In this document: positions 53,828-63,972 of the stretch, piece by piece
How the letters are laid out: each line of letters opens with the position of its first letter
Numbering within the stretch: the stretch's first letter is position 1
Source: Pseudomonas farsensis
Lineage (GTDB): Bacteria; Pseudomonadota; Gammaproteobacteria; Pseudomonadales; Pseudomonadaceae
Assembly (NCBI RefSeq): GCF_014268805.2
Contig: NZ_JABWRF020000002.1
Span: 62,001-126,000, forward strand
Reading direction: 5' to 3'
DNA length: 64,000 nucleotides
Notes under the pieces: generated by a model
The model's input: only the letters and a program-made list of their open reading frames with translations
Told to the model about the DNA's origin: nothing
Databases searched by the model: none
Program-made: the position numbers and the translations under genes

Positions 53828-54820
53828 ATGAACCTAGACGCGCACACCCTTACCCCGCAAAGCGACACCTTGGCTGCCCTGTGCAAAGCCAGTGGCGACG
53901 AGTTGCGCCTGAACGTGCTGCGCGCACTGGCCAACGACTCCTTCGGCGTGCTTGAGCTGGCGCAGATCTTCGACGTCGGCCAATCGGGCATGAGCCACCA
54001 CCTCAAGGTGCTGGCCCAGGCGGAGCTGGTGGCCACCCGCCGCGAAGGCAACGCGATCTTCTACCGCCGCGCCCTGCCCGACAGCCAGCGCCTGGGCGGG
54101 CGTCTGCATTCGGCGCTGCTCGAAGAAGTCGACGGCCTGCAACTGGCCACGGACATCCAGGCGCGGATCGCCCAGGTGCAACAGCGCCGAGCCGCCACCA
54201 GCCAGGATTTCTTCCTGCGCGTCGAAGAAAAATTCCGCGCCCAGCAAGACCTCATCGCCGGCCTGCCGCAATACCGCGAAAGCCTGCTGGCGCTGCTCGA
54301 CAAGCTGCACTTCGGCCCAGGCGCCACGGCCCTGGAAGTCGGCCCCGGCGATGGCGGCTTTTTGCCGGACCTGGCCCTGCGCTTTGCCCAGGTCACGGCC
54401 ATGGACAACAGCCCGACCATGCTCGAGCTGGCCCGCCAGGTGTGCGAGCGCGAATGTCTGGGTAACGTAAACCTGCAGTTGGCCGATGCACTGGGTGCAA
54501 CGGATGTGGAAGCCGACTGCGTTGTGCTGAATATGGTGCTGCACCACTTCAGCGACCCGGCCCTGGCCTTGCGCCAGCTGGCCACACGGGTGAAAGCGGG
54601 CGGCAGCCTGCTGGTCACCGAGCTGTGCAGCCATGACCAGGGGTGGGCCCGCGAAGCGTGCGGCGACCTCTGGCTTGGCTTCGAGCAGGACGACCTGGCC
54701 CGCTGGGCCACCGCGGCAGGGCTGATCCCGGAAGACAGCCTCTACGTGGGCTTGCGTAACGGTTTCCAGATCCAGGTTCGCCATTTCCGGCGGGCAACTG
54801 GCAACACACAACATCGGTAA
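53828..54820 (+). CDS. sahR: ArsR-family regulator fused to a SAM-dependent methyltransferase-like domain (SahR-like)
   Basis: A 330-residue two-domain protein. Residues about 15-95 are an ArsR winged helix (RLNVLRALANDSFGVLELAQIFDVGQSG, MSHHLKVLAQAELVATRREGN). Residues about 140-320 form a class I methyltransferase fold with motif I ALEVGPGDGGFLPDLAL, and later DCVVLNMVLHHFSDPAL. In proteobacteria SahR regulators with this architecture, coupled to metK or ahcY, repress SAM-cycle genes and respond to S-adenosylhomocysteine. The gene ends 18 bp before metK, consistent with that role. The call rests on architecture and context; a true methyltransferase function is an alternative. Confidence 0.8.
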   Translation: MNLDAHTLTPQSDTLAALCKASGDELRLNVLRALANDSFGVLELAQIFDVGQSGMSHHLKVLAQAELVATRREGNAIFYRRALPDSQRLGGRLHSALLEEVDGLQLATDIQARIAQVQQRRAATSQDFFLRVEEKFRAQQDLIAGLPQYRESLLALLDKLHFGPGATALEVGPGDGGFLPDLALRFAQVTAMDNSPTMLELARQVCERECLGNVNLQLADALGATDVEADCVVLNMVLHHFSDPALALRQLATRVKAGGSLLVTELCSHDQGWAREACGDLWLGFEQDDLARWATAAGLIPEDSLYVGLRNGFQIQVRHFRRATGNTQHR

Positions 54821-54838
54821 ATTCAGGAACCCCTCGAG

Positions 54839-56029
54839 ATGAGCGAATACTCCCTTTTCACCTCCGAGTCCGTGTCCGAAGGGCATCCGGACAAAATCGC
54901 CGACCAGATTTCCGACGCGGTACTGGATGCGATCATCGCCCAGGACAAATACGCCCGCGTAGCCTGTGAAACCCTGGTCAAGACCGGTGTTGCCATTATC
55001 GCCGGCGAAGTCACCACCTCGGCCTGGGTCGACCTCGAAGACCTGGTGCGCAAGGTCATCATCGACATCGGCTACAACAGCTCCGACGTGGGCTTCGACG
55101 GCGCCACGTGTGCAGTGATGAACATCATCGGCAAGCAGTCGGTCGACATTGCCCAAGGCGTTGACCGCTCCAAGCCCGAAGACCAAGGCGCCGGCGACCA
55201 GGGCCTGATGTTCGGCTACGCCAGCAACGAAACCGACGTGCTGATGCCAGCGCCGATCTGCTTCTCGCACCGCCTGGTCGAGCGCCAGGCCGAAGCGCGC
55301 AAGTCCGGCCTGCTGCCGTGGCTGCGCCCGGACGCCAAGTCGCAGGTAACCTGCCGTTACGATAACGGCAAGGTGGTAGGTATCGACGCCGTCGTGCTGT
55401 CGACCCAGCACAACCCTGAAGTGTCGCAAAAAGACCTGCAGGAAGCGGTGATGGAGCTGATCGTCAAGCACACCCTGCCTGCCGAACTGCTGCACAAAGG
55501 CACCCAGTTCCACATCAACCCGACCGGCAACTTCATCATCGGTGGCCCGGTTGGCGACTGCGGCCTGACTGGCCGCAAGATCATCGTCGATTCCTACGGC
55601 GGCATGGCCCGCCACGGCGGTGGTGCGTTCTCAGGCAAAGACCCATCCAAGGTCGACCGTTCCGCCGCCTACGCCGGCCGCTACGTAGCCAAGAACATCG
55701 TTGCCGCAGGCCTGGCCGACCGCTGCGAGATCCAGGTGTCCTACGCCATTGGCGTGGCCCAGCCGACCTCCATCTCGATCAACACCTTCGGCACCGGCAA
55801 GATCTCCGACGAGAAGATCATCAACCTGGTGCGTGAGTGCTTCGACCTGCGCCCATACGCGATCACCACCATGCTCGACCTGCTGCACCCGATGTACCAG
55901 GAGACCGCAGCCTACGGCCACTTCGGCCGCGAGCCGCAGCAGAAGACCGTCGGCGACGACACCTTCACCACCTTCACCTGGGAACGTACCGACCGCATCG
56001 ACGCCCTGCGCGCCGCTGCTGGCCTGTAA
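54839..56029 (+). CDS. metK: S-adenosylmethionine synthetase
   Basis: A 396-residue enzyme making SAM from methionine and [24 protein letters not shown] holds the catalytic His, [17 protein letters not shown] the ATP loop, [35 protein letters not shown] is cited as [18 protein letters not shown], the signature of MetK. Length agrees with the family (384-400). ATG 54839 follows a CAGGAAC SD. It is the second gene of a two-gene operon with the ArsR-type regulator and is followed by a strong terminator. Confidence 0.98.
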   Translation: MSEYSLFTSESVSEGHPDKIADQISDAVLDAIIAQDKYARVACETLVKTGVAIIAGEVTTSAWVDLEDLVRKVIIDIGYNSSDVGFDGATCAVMNIIGKQSVDIAQGVDRSKPEDQGAGDQGLMFGYASNETDVLMPAPICFSHRLVERQAEARKSGLLPWLRPDAKSQVTCRYDNGKVVGIDAVVLSTQHNPEVSQKDLQEAVMELIVKHTLPAELLHKGTQFHINPTGNFIIGGPVGDCGLTGRKIIVDSYGGMARHGGGAFSGKDPSKVDRSAAYAGRYVAKNIVAAGLADRCEIQVSYAIGVAQPTSISINTFGTGKISDEKIINLVRECFDLRPYAITTMLDLLHPMYQETAAYGHFGREPQQKTVGDDTFTTFTWERTDRIDALRAAAGL

Positions 56030-56050
56030 GCTTCCTACAGCAGTACCGGA

Positions 56051-56085
56051 AAGCCCCTGCCGAGTGATCGGCAGGGGCTTTTTTT
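56051..56085 (+). terminator. Rho-independent terminator of metK
   Basis: AAGCCCCTGCCG (56051-56062) pairs with CGGCAGGGGCTT (56069-56080), then seven T residues from 56079 onward, 22 bp after the metK stop. Confidence 0.96.
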
Positions 56086-56142
56086 GTGAAATATCGGCTG
56101 ACAAGCTGCCGCGACACAACCGAAATTCCGCGCCTAGGCTGA

Positions 56143-57840
<1,698 letters not shown>

Positions 57841-57899
57841 TTTACGCAGATCAGGGCAGCATTTCCTTTTTGCTGACCTGCCCCGAACTGGAGCCCCCG

Positions 57900-58295
57900 A
57901 TGAAACTGCTTTCGTCCCTTGCCCTGTCCACCCTGCTGGGCTTTGCGGCCAGCCCGCTAATGGCCGCCGAGCAACCTCCTGCACTGACCGGTTGCGCGGC
58001 CAAACGCCAGGCCATCAGCGAGCAGATCGAACAGGCCCGCGCCCACGGCAACGCCAACCAACAGGCTGGCCTGGAAAAGGCCCTGGCAGAAGTGACCGAG
58101 CACTGCACCGACAGCGCCCTGCGCAAAGAGCGTGAACAAAAGGTGCTCGATGCCCGCCATGAAGTGAACCAGCGCACCAAGGACCTGGACAAGGCCATGA
58201 AAAAAGGCGACCCCGAGCGCATCAACAAGCGCAAGGACAAGCTGGCCGAATCGAAGAAAGAGCTCCAGGAAGCGGTTGATCAGCTCGAGCGCTGA
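57900..58295 (+). CDS. DUF1090 family periplasmic protein (YqjC-like)
   Basis: A 131-residue protein with signal peptide (MKLLSSLALSTLLGFAASPLMA, cleaved about residue 22), then GCAAKRQAISEQIEQARAHGN, EVTEHCTDSALRKEREQKV and a long charged helix ending KLAESKKELQEAVDQLER. The two Cys of the mature part and the coiled-coil are DUF1090 features. No function is established. SD CTGGAG precedes ATG 57900, 59 bp after ligB. Confidence 0.85.
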   Translation: MKLLSSLALSTLLGFAASPLMAAEQPPALTGCAAKRQAISEQIEQARAHGNANQQAGLEKALAEVTEHCTDSALRKEREQKVLDARHEVNQRTKDLDKAMKKGDPERINKRKDKLAESKKELQEAVDQLER

Positions 58296-58324
58296 TCACA
58301 GGCCGCTCCTGCAAACAGCGTTGA

Positions 58325-58771
58325 TCAGTGGTTACGAAACTCGGTATGGCACGCCTTGCAGGCAGCTTCCACGTTATCCATCGGCGTTTTGAGCTGCGCA
58401 GGGTCCAGCGGTTTTACCTGCGCGGCCTGAACCAGCTCGCCAGTCACCCCCTCCAATTGGCGGGCAAGGTCCTGGAACCGCGCCTGGCGTTCCCAGACCG
58501 CCGCGCGGGCGCTGCTATCACCGCTGTCGGCCACCGCCGGAAAGTGTTGCCAGGGCTGGTGCGACAGGGCGTCGAGCTTCACTGCGCCCTCGGCGAACTT
58601 GTCGCCATTGAACGGCAAGCGGCCACGCAGCATGCCACCGAGGTCTTCGCTGGTCTTGAGCATGTCCTTGAAGATCGCCTTGCGTTGGCCCAGCGGCGAG
58701 TTGGGGTCAACGCCGTCACAGGCGCTCAGGGCAAGGGCGGCGAGCAGTACTACGGTCAATCGCTTGAACAT
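58325..58771 (-). CDS. c-type cytochrome of the c556/c-prime family
   Basis: A 148-residue protein with a C-terminal haem site CKACH (in AACKACHTEFRNH), preceded by a four-helix bundle. The N-terminus MFKRLTVVLLAALALSACDG is a signal peptide ending in a lipobox LSAC, so it may be a lipid-anchored cytochrome. It faces mltA divergently. Electron partner unknown; the frame is open far upstream but the upstream part is antisense to mltA. Confidence 0.85.
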   Translation of the reverse strand: MFKRLTVVLLAALALSACDGVDPNSPLGQRKAIFKDMLKTSEDLGGMLRGRLPFNGDKFAEGAVKLDALSHQPWQHFPAVADSGDSSARAAVWERQARFQDLARQLEGVTGELVQAAQVKPLDPAQLKTPMDNVEAACKACHTEFRNH

Positions 58772-58891
58772 CACGGTCTCTTCGGCCAGCAAAAAACGGG
58801 GCGCCAGTATCGCCGCCCGTTGGCCAAAGACCAATAGCCATACAAAAAACAGGGCTGATTCTTCATGGTCACCCGCCTCAGGACTGCATCT

Positions 58892-60043
58892 ATGACATTC
58901 GCATTGCGCCATCTGGCCTGGGCTCTGCCGGCCCTGGCATTGCTGGCCGGCTGCAACGGCGGCGACAACGCCAAGCCCGCGCCCCACGCCATCGCCACCT
59001 ACACCGATGCCACCTGGCAAGACCTGCCAGCGGTCAGCGACACCGACCTGCTGGCGGGCTTTCAGGCCTGGCGCAACGGTTGCGAAAAACTCAGCCATGA
59101 CGCGGTATGGGCCGACACCTGCACGGCCGCCGTCGGCGTGCCAGCAGACGCCGCACAGGTGCGCGGTTTCTTGCAGCAAAACCTGCAAGTGCACAGCTTG
59201 CGTTCGGCCGAAAACAGCGCCAACGGCCTGATCACCGGCTATTACGAGCCGGTCTACCCGGGCAGCCTGAAACGTACCGAAGGCGCAACGGTCCCGGTGT
59301 ACGGCGTTCCTGACGACATGATCGTGGTCGACCTTGCCAGCGTGTACCCAGAGCTCAAGGGCAAGCGCCTGCGCGGTCGCCTTGAAGGCCGAGTACTCAA
59401 GCCTTACGACACGGCCCAGGTGATCAACCAGAATGGCGTGAAGGCCCCGGTACTGGCCTGGTTGACCGACCCGATGGACCTGCAATTCCTGCAGATCCAG
59501 GGCTCGGGCCGGGTACAGCTCGACAGCGGCCGCCAACTGCGCCTGGGTTATGCCGACCAGAACGGCCACCCTTATCGGCCGATCGGCCGCTGGCTGGTCG
59601 AGCAAGGCCAGTTGCAGAAAGAAGACGTCACCATGGGCAGCATTCACGCCTGGGCCATGAACAACCCGCAGCGCGTGCCGGAACTGCTGGCCAGTAACCC
59701 TAGCTATGTGTTTTTCAGCGCCCGCCCCGACAGCAACGAAGGCCCGCGAGGCTCGCTCAATGTGCCGCTGACCGCAGGTTACAGCGTGGCTATCGACCGC
59801 AAGGTGATTCCGCTGGGCAGCCTGCTGTGGCTGTCGACCACCAAGCCTGACGGCAGCCCCGTGGTACGCCCGGTGGGCGCCCAGGACACTGGCGGCGCAA
59901 TCACCGGTGAAGTGCGCGCCGACCTGTTCTGGGGCACCGGCGCCGAAGCGGGCGAGCTGGCCGGCAACATGAAACAACAAGGGCAGATCTGGATGCTCTG
60001 GCCCAAAGGCAAGCCATTGCCCGAGGTGCCGAAGGTGCAGTGA
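58892..60043 (+). CDS. mltA: Membrane-bound lytic murein transglycosylase A
   Basis: A 383-residue lipoprotein (MTFALRHLAWALPALALLAGC, lipobox LAGC) that cleaves peptidoglycan to 1,6-anhydro muropeptides. MltA blocks NGLITGYYEPVYPGSLKRT, LQIQGSGRVQLDSG, the 3D domain sequence LTAGYSVAIDRKVIPLGSL and RPVGAQDTGGAITG with the catalytic Asp are present. ATG 58892 has AGGA at 58880-58883; an in-frame ATG at 58865 lacks an SD. Confidence 0.96.
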   Translation: MTFALRHLAWALPALALLAGCNGGDNAKPAPHAIATYTDATWQDLPAVSDTDLLAGFQAWRNGCEKLSHDAVWADTCTAAVGVPADAAQVRGFLQQNLQVHSLRSAENSANGLITGYYEPVYPGSLKRTEGATVPVYGVPDDMIVVDLASVYPELKGKRLRGRLEGRVLKPYDTAQVINQNGVKAPVLAWLTDPMDLQFLQIQGSGRVQLDSGRQLRLGYADQNGHPYRPIGRWLVEQGQLQKEDVTMGSIHAWAMNNPQRVPELLASNPSYVFFSARPDSNEGPRGSLNVPLTAGYSVAIDRKVIPLGSLLWLSTTKPDGSPVVRPVGAQDTGGAITGEVRADLFWGTGAEAGELAGNMKQQGQIWMLWPKGKPLPEVPKVQ

Positions 60044-60091
60044 TGTTCTGGCGAGGGATACGTTGAGGCCTGGGCAAACCTGCCCGGGCCT

Positions 60092-60188
60092 CATCGCAGG
60101 CTAGCGCCAGCTCCCACAGGGACCGCGCACAGCCACCATTTCGAGGTCTGGCCCAGGTTCCTGTGGGAGCTGGCGACAGCCTGCGATG
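60092..60188. repeat. REP pair (family C)
   Basis: CATCGCAGGCTAGCGCCAGC (from 60092) and GCTGGCGACAGCCTGCGATG (to 60188) are inverted with a loop of about 40 bp. It separates convergent mltA and the MAPEG gene. Confidence 0.9.
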
Positions 60189-60191
60189 GCC

Positions 60192-60578
60192 TCACGCAGA
60201 TACCACAAACAGCGACACGATCAGCCCCACCCCAACCAGCCACACCACCGAGCGCAGCGCCGCCAGGTCAGCCAGGTAGCAGATGATGTAGAGCAAGCGG
60301 CTGGTGATGTACATCACGCTCAGCACATCCTGGGTGACCTGCTCGGCATTGCCGACCACATCGGCCACCAACACCGCGGCGGCGAACGCCGGGAACGCTT
60401 CGAAGCAGTTCTGCTGGGCGGCATGCGCCCGGCGCGGCAAGCCCGACAGGGTATCGAGGAAAGCGCGCGGGTCGTGGTTGTCGCGCATGCCGAAACGCCC
60501 GCTGCTAGCCTTGGCGATCAAGGCACACAGCAGCGGCAGGCACAGGGCAATCAGGATGCACCACAGGGCAACGGTCAT
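60192..60578 (-). CDS. MAPEG family membrane protein
   Basis: A 128-residue four-helix membrane protein. RDNHDPRAFLDTLSGLPRRAHAAQQNCFEAF with the conserved NxxExF-like region is shown here as RAHAAQQNCFEAFPAFAAAV, and VMYITSRLLYIICYLADLAA as helix 3-4, as in bacterial MAPEG proteins. Bacterial members are glutathione-transferase-like but uncharacterised. The small adjacent distance to the EamA gene (31 bp) suggests co-transcription. Confidence 0.88.
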   Translation of the reverse strand: MTVALWCILIALCLPLLCALIAKASSGRFGMRDNHDPRAFLDTLSGLPRRAHAAQQNCFEAFPAFAAAVLVADVVGNAEQVTQDVLSVMYITSRLLYIICYLADLAALRSVVWLVGVGLIVSLFVVSA

Positions 60579-60609
60579 GGACAGGGTTCCTTGTTCACAA
60601 TGGATCGGT

Positions 60610-61443
60610 TCAGAGCTTCATCACCAGCATACCCGCCAGCACCAGCCCGCAAGCTAGGAGTCTCGGCCCGGCAAAAGGTTCTTTGAGGTAGCGCATGCCC
60701 AACAGCACCACCAGCACCACGCTCAGTTCACGCAGGGCCGCAGCCTCGGCCACCGAGCCCAGGTGCATGGCCCACAGCACCAAGGCATAGCTGAACAGCA
60801 CGCAAAACCCGACCGCCAGGCCCAACTTCCATTGCGTGCGCCAGAACACTACGAACGGCGCGCGCCGCGCCAGGGTTGCCAGCAACGGGAACGGCCAGGC
60901 GCTGAGCAGCGTCAGCCACACCAGATAATCCCAGGGCTGGCCCCAGCGCTGCACCGCCTGCCCGTCAAACCAGGTGTAGCAGCCGATGCACAGCCCGATC
61001 AGCGCCACTACCGGCAACATTGACCAGGGTAGCCGATCCCCGCCGCCGCCCCGCCACAACAGGCACGCCAACCCGCACGGGATCAACAGGATGCCGATGA
61101 TCTGCTGCGCGCTCAGCGCTTCGCCGGCAAATACCAGGGTCAGCGCCAGCACCACCAACGGCGATAGCCCGCGCATCAGCGGGTAGACCAGCCCCAGATC
61201 GCCTGCCCGGTACGCCTGAATCAGCAAAAAGCGATACACCTGCTCGGCAAAGGCCGACGCCAGCAGCCACGGCCAGATGTCAGCCGGCGGCGTATCAGTG
61301 AATGCCACCGCGGCCACGGCAAAGCACAGCGCGACCAGGTCCATGCTGGCGATGACCAACAAGCGCTCCCCGCTGAATTTGATCAGGGTGTTCCAAGTGG
61401 CGTGCAGCACGGCGGCGAGCAGAACGAGGGAAGTAGCCAGCAC
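60610..61443 (-). CDS. EamA/DMT-superfamily transporter
   Basis: A 277-residue, ten-segment transporter with two EamA repeats. AVLHATWNTLIKFSGERLLV opens the first repeat and GLVYPLMRGLSPLVVLALTL closes it; RELSVVLVVLLGMRYLKEPF is the second-repeat end. The GTG at 61443 is chosen since it starts VLATSLVLLAAVLHATWN at the first membrane helix; no clear SD is seen. Substrate unknown. It is divergent from the antiporter gene. Confidence 0.85.
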   Translation of the reverse strand: MLATSLVLLAAVLHATWNTLIKFSGERLLVIASMDLVALCFAVAAVAFTDTPPADIWPWLLASAFAEQVYRFLLIQAYRAGDLGLVYPLMRGLSPLVVLALTLVFAGEALSAQQIIGILLIPCGLACLLWRGGGGDRLPWSMLPVVALIGLCIGCYTWFDGQAVQRWGQPWDYLVWLTLLSAWPFPLLATLARRAPFVVFWRTQWKLGLAVGFCVLFSYALVLWAMHLGSVAEAAALRELSVVLVVLLGMRYLKEPFAGPRLLACGLVLAGMLVMKL

Positions 61444-61657
61444 GGGGTGGGGGCCTTTTTTGTAGTTATGTGGGGGCACTATATCGCGCAGAAAGCGGTG
61501 CGGGCTTATCGCGAAGCAAGCCCGTTGCCATGGGCGATTCAGGAACCAAACTAACAAATCTGGTCACAAGGTGTGTCCCGAACCGCCCGCCAGGTCATCA
61601 AAGAACTGCCCGAGCCATTCGGGTAACGACTTGGAAGCCATTTTCACAGGAATCGGG

Positions 61658-62893
61658 ATGCTCGAATTAGTTGCTGCGTTTATCTGCCTTACCACCCTTC
61701 TGACCTACGTCAATTACCGCTTCATCGGCCTGCCCCCTGCGATCGGGGTGATGGTCACAGCGCTGCTGTTCTCGCTGATTCTGCAGGGGCTGAGCCTGAT
61801 CGGCTTCCCCGGGCTCGAGGAACGCGTCGAAGGGTTGATGAACCAGATCGACTTCAACGACCTGCTGATGCACTGGATGCTGTCGTTCCTGCTGTTCGCC
61901 GGCGCCCTGCACGTCAACCTCACCGACTTGCGCAGCTACCGCTGGCCGATTGGCCTGCTGGCAACCTTGGGCGTACTGATCGCTACCGTGGTGATCGGCT
62001 ACCTGTCGCACTGGGTGTTCGCGATGTTCGGCTGGAACGTGCCGATGATCTACTGCCTGTTGTTCGGCGCGCTGATCTCGCCCACCGACCCGATTGCCGT
62101 GCTCGGTGCCCTGCGTACTGCCAATGCGCCCAAACCGCTGAAAACCACGATTGTCGGCGAGTCACTGTTCAACGATGGCACAGCAGTTGTGGTGTTCACC
62201 GTGCTGCTGGGCATCATCCAGCTGGGTGAAACCCCAAGCGTTGCCGACACGGCTATCTTGTTCGCCCGTGAAGCCATTGGCGGCGTGGTGTTCGGCGGCG
62301 TGATGGGCTACGCCATCTATCGCATGATCAAGAGCGTCGAGCAGTATCAGGTTGAGGTGATGCTGACCCTGGCGCTGGTGATCGGCGGCTCGGCAATGTG
62401 CTACGAACTGCACGTCTCGGCACCGATCGCGATGGTGGTGGCAGGCCTGATCATCGGCAACCTGGGCCGAAACCTGGCGATGAACGACATGACTCGCCGC
62501 TACATGGATGGTTTCTGGGAACTGATCGACGACATGCTCAATGCGCTGCTGTTCGCGCTGATTGGCCTTGAGCTGTTGCTACTGCCGTTCAACTGGATGC
62601 ACCTGGCGGCCGGTAGCGTGCTGGCGCTGGCGGTGCTGCTGTCGCGCCTGCTGACCGTCGCCCCGGCCATCGTGCTGCTGCGCCGCTGGCGCCCGGTGCC
62701 GCAAGGCACCATCCGGGTACTGACCTGGGGTGGCCTGCGTGGCGGCGTGTCGGTGGCCTTGGCACTGTCGCTGCCGATGGGCGAAGAGCGTGACCTGTTG
62801 CTGTCGATCACCTATATCGTGGTGCTGTCATCGATCCTGGTGCAGGGCCTGAGCATTGGCAAAGTGGTGCGCCGGGTGAGCGCACAGGCTTGA
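61658..62893 (+). CDS. CPA1-family Na+/H+ antiporter
   Basis: A 411-residue polytopic membrane protein. The ion-site motif ALISPTDPIAVLGALRTANAP and TIVGESLFNDGTAVVVFTVLL (the ND pair in helix 6) identify an NhaP/CPA1 antiporter; GGLRGGVSVALALSLPMG is the second conserved arginine motif. It is shorter than NHE-like members as in bacteria. ATG 61658 has AGGA; upstream in-frame Met is a poor start. Role in Na+ or K+ and pH homeostasis is by family. Confidence 0.92.
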   Translation: MLELVAAFICLTTLLTYVNYRFIGLPPAIGVMVTALLFSLILQGLSLIGFPGLEERVEGLMNQIDFNDLLMHWMLSFLLFAGALHVNLTDLRSYRWPIGLLATLGVLIATVVIGYLSHWVFAMFGWNVPMIYCLLFGALISPTDPIAVLGALRTANAPKPLKTTIVGESLFNDGTAVVVFTVLLGIIQLGETPSVADTAILFAREAIGGVVFGGVMGYAIYRMIKSVEQYQVEVMLTLALVIGGSAMCYELHVSAPIAMVVAGLIIGNLGRNLAMNDMTRRYMDGFWELIDDMLNALLFALIGLELLLLPFNWMHLAAGSVLALAVLLSRLLTVAPAIVLLRRWRPVPQGTIRVLTWGGLRGGVSVALALSLPMGEERDLLLSITYIVVLSSILVQGLSIGKVVRRVSAQA

Positions 62894-62917
62894 GAATGAA
62901 GGGGCCGCGCTGCGGCC

Positions 62918-63240
62918 CATCGCAGGCTATCGCCAGCTCCTACAGGAATCTGGGCCAGCCCTCGCTATTGTGACTGTGCGCGGTCTCTGTGGGAGATTCT
63001 ATGGTTTTGTACAAACCTGTTTCCGCCAGACATATCTCCTTGTGGCGAACTCCTTTGTGGCGAGCGGGCTTGTCCCGCGTTGGGCTGCGCAGCAGCCCCT
63101 GGGGTTTTCAGGGCTGCTGCGCAGCCCAACGCGGGACAAGCCCGCTCGCCACGACTCTCTATCATTTCCTGCAGGATTGGGTCCAACCAGCAATGTTGCG
63201 GTTGAGCACGGCCTGCGTGAGCTGGCGATAGCCTGCGATG
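62918..63240. repeat. Family C REP pair split by a 223-bp insert that contains a family D inverted repeat
   Basis: The left arm CATCGCAGGCTATCGCCAGC starts at 62918. The right arm, normally CTGTGGGAGCTGGCGATAGC, is divided: CTGTGGGAG ends at 62995 and GAGCTGGCGATAGCCTGCGATG resumes at 63219, with GAG at both edges. The 63218-62996 interval is foreign to the REP. The rest of the 381-bp gap after the antiporter shows no gene I can support. Confidence 0.75.
63057..63152. repeat. Long inverted repeat (family D), perfect 42-bp arms
   Basis: Arms 63057-63098 and 63111-63152 (start GTGGCGAGCGGGCTTGTCCC) are fully complementary with a 12-nt loop. Only this copy is in the window; the GGGCTGC...GCAGCCC palindrome inside each arm is shared with family B. 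Confidence 0.93.
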
Positions 63241-63274
63241 GGCTGCGATGGGCTGCAAAGCAGCCCCCCCTTCA

Positions 63275-63676
63275 TCACTCCACCGCGCTGTCCGGGAACT
63301 GGTCCTGCACGTATTTGATCTCGGTGCGCCCGTGGGCTGCCGGCAGGCCGTCGTCGCCCAGGTTGACGAACACCATCTTGTCGACGGTCAGGATGCTCTT
63401 GCGGGTGATCTTGTTGCGCACTTCGCACTTCAGGGTGATCGAGGTGCGGCCAAACTCGGTGGCGGTGATACCCAGCTCGATGATGTCGCCCTGGCGCGAG
63501 GCGCTGACGAAGTTGATTTCGGAAATGTACTTGGTCACCACACGCTGGTTGCCCAGCTGGACGATGGCGTAGATCGCCGCTTCTTCGTCGATCCAGCGCA
63601 GCAGGCTGCCACCGAACAAGGTGCCGTTGGGGTTGAGGTCTTCGGGCTTTACCCATTTGCGGGTGTGAAAGTTCAT
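63275..63676 (-). CDS. Acyl-CoA thioesterase, YciA-like hotdog fold
   Basis: A 133-residue single hotdog-fold thioesterase. Conserved blocks are PNGTLFGGSLLRWIDEEAAI, with the active-site Asn/Asp region, VVTKYISEINFVSASRQGD, and ITLKCEVRNKITRKSILTVDKMVFVNL. This resembles YciA/CTE-type hydrolases. Substrate length is unknown. ATG 63676 is used; the gene is followed upstream by the ahcY leader in divergent orientation. Confidence 0.88.
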   Translation of the reverse strand: MNFHTRKWVKPEDLNPNGTLFGGSLLRWIDEEAAIYAIVQLGNQRVVTKYISEINFVSASRQGDIIELGITATEFGRTSITLKCEVRNKITRKSILTVDKMVFVNLGDDGLPAAHGRTEIKYVQDQFPDSAVE

Positions 63677-63803
63677 TGGTACTCCTGACCTGCGGTTTGA
63701 CGTGCAGCCATGATGGCAGACCGGCGGGTCACTGATCCATTGAGGATCGACTATCGTCTCGATAAATCGACAGAAAGCCTTTGGTCTGTCACACAGCCGC
63801 GGC

Positions 63804-63809
63804 TATAAT
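63804..63809 (+). promoter_or_regulatory. Likely -10 box of the ahcY transcript
   Basis: A perfect TATAAT at 63804-63809 lies about 50 bp before the SAH aptamer. With 17-bp spacing the -35 would be TTGGTC at 63781-63786, a weak match. Position fits a start for the riboswitch RNA. Confidence 0.65.
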
Positions 63810-63855
63810 CCTTGCCGTTTCACAGGGTCGCCCACTGCGGTGCCCCTCCCGCCAC

Positions 63856-63944
63856 CCGTCCGAGGGGCGCTGCAGCAGGTTCGTCCTGTCAGGCTCGGTC
63901 GGGGCGTTGTCCGCCACGCGGACGCTCAACGCACAACGGCGCCC
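63856..63944 (+). ncRNA. S-adenosylhomocysteine (SAH) riboswitch upstream of ahcY
   Basis: The conserved aptamer blocks appear in order: CCGAGGGGCGCTGCAGC from 63860, AGGCTCGG at 63891-63898 (pairs with the CCGAG of the first stem) and CAACGCACAACGGCGCCC at about 63928-63944 (closing pseudoknot region). This order matches the SAH riboswitch described for P. putida and other proteobacteria upstream of ahcY, which activates expression when SAH accumulates. The start ATG follows 28 bp later. Confidence 0.9.
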
Positions 63945-63972
63945 ATTCGCACATTACGAATGGAGGCTCTTC

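Noticed and set aside
53834..55615. 593-residue minus-strand open frame opposite sahR and metK
   Set aside because: Antisense to two well-identified plus-strand genes and crosses their boundary.
58325..60094. 589-residue minus-strand frame extending the cytochrome gene across mltA
   Set aside because: Only the last 148 residues have family features; the signal peptide start at 58771 defines the gene, and the extension is antisense to mltA.
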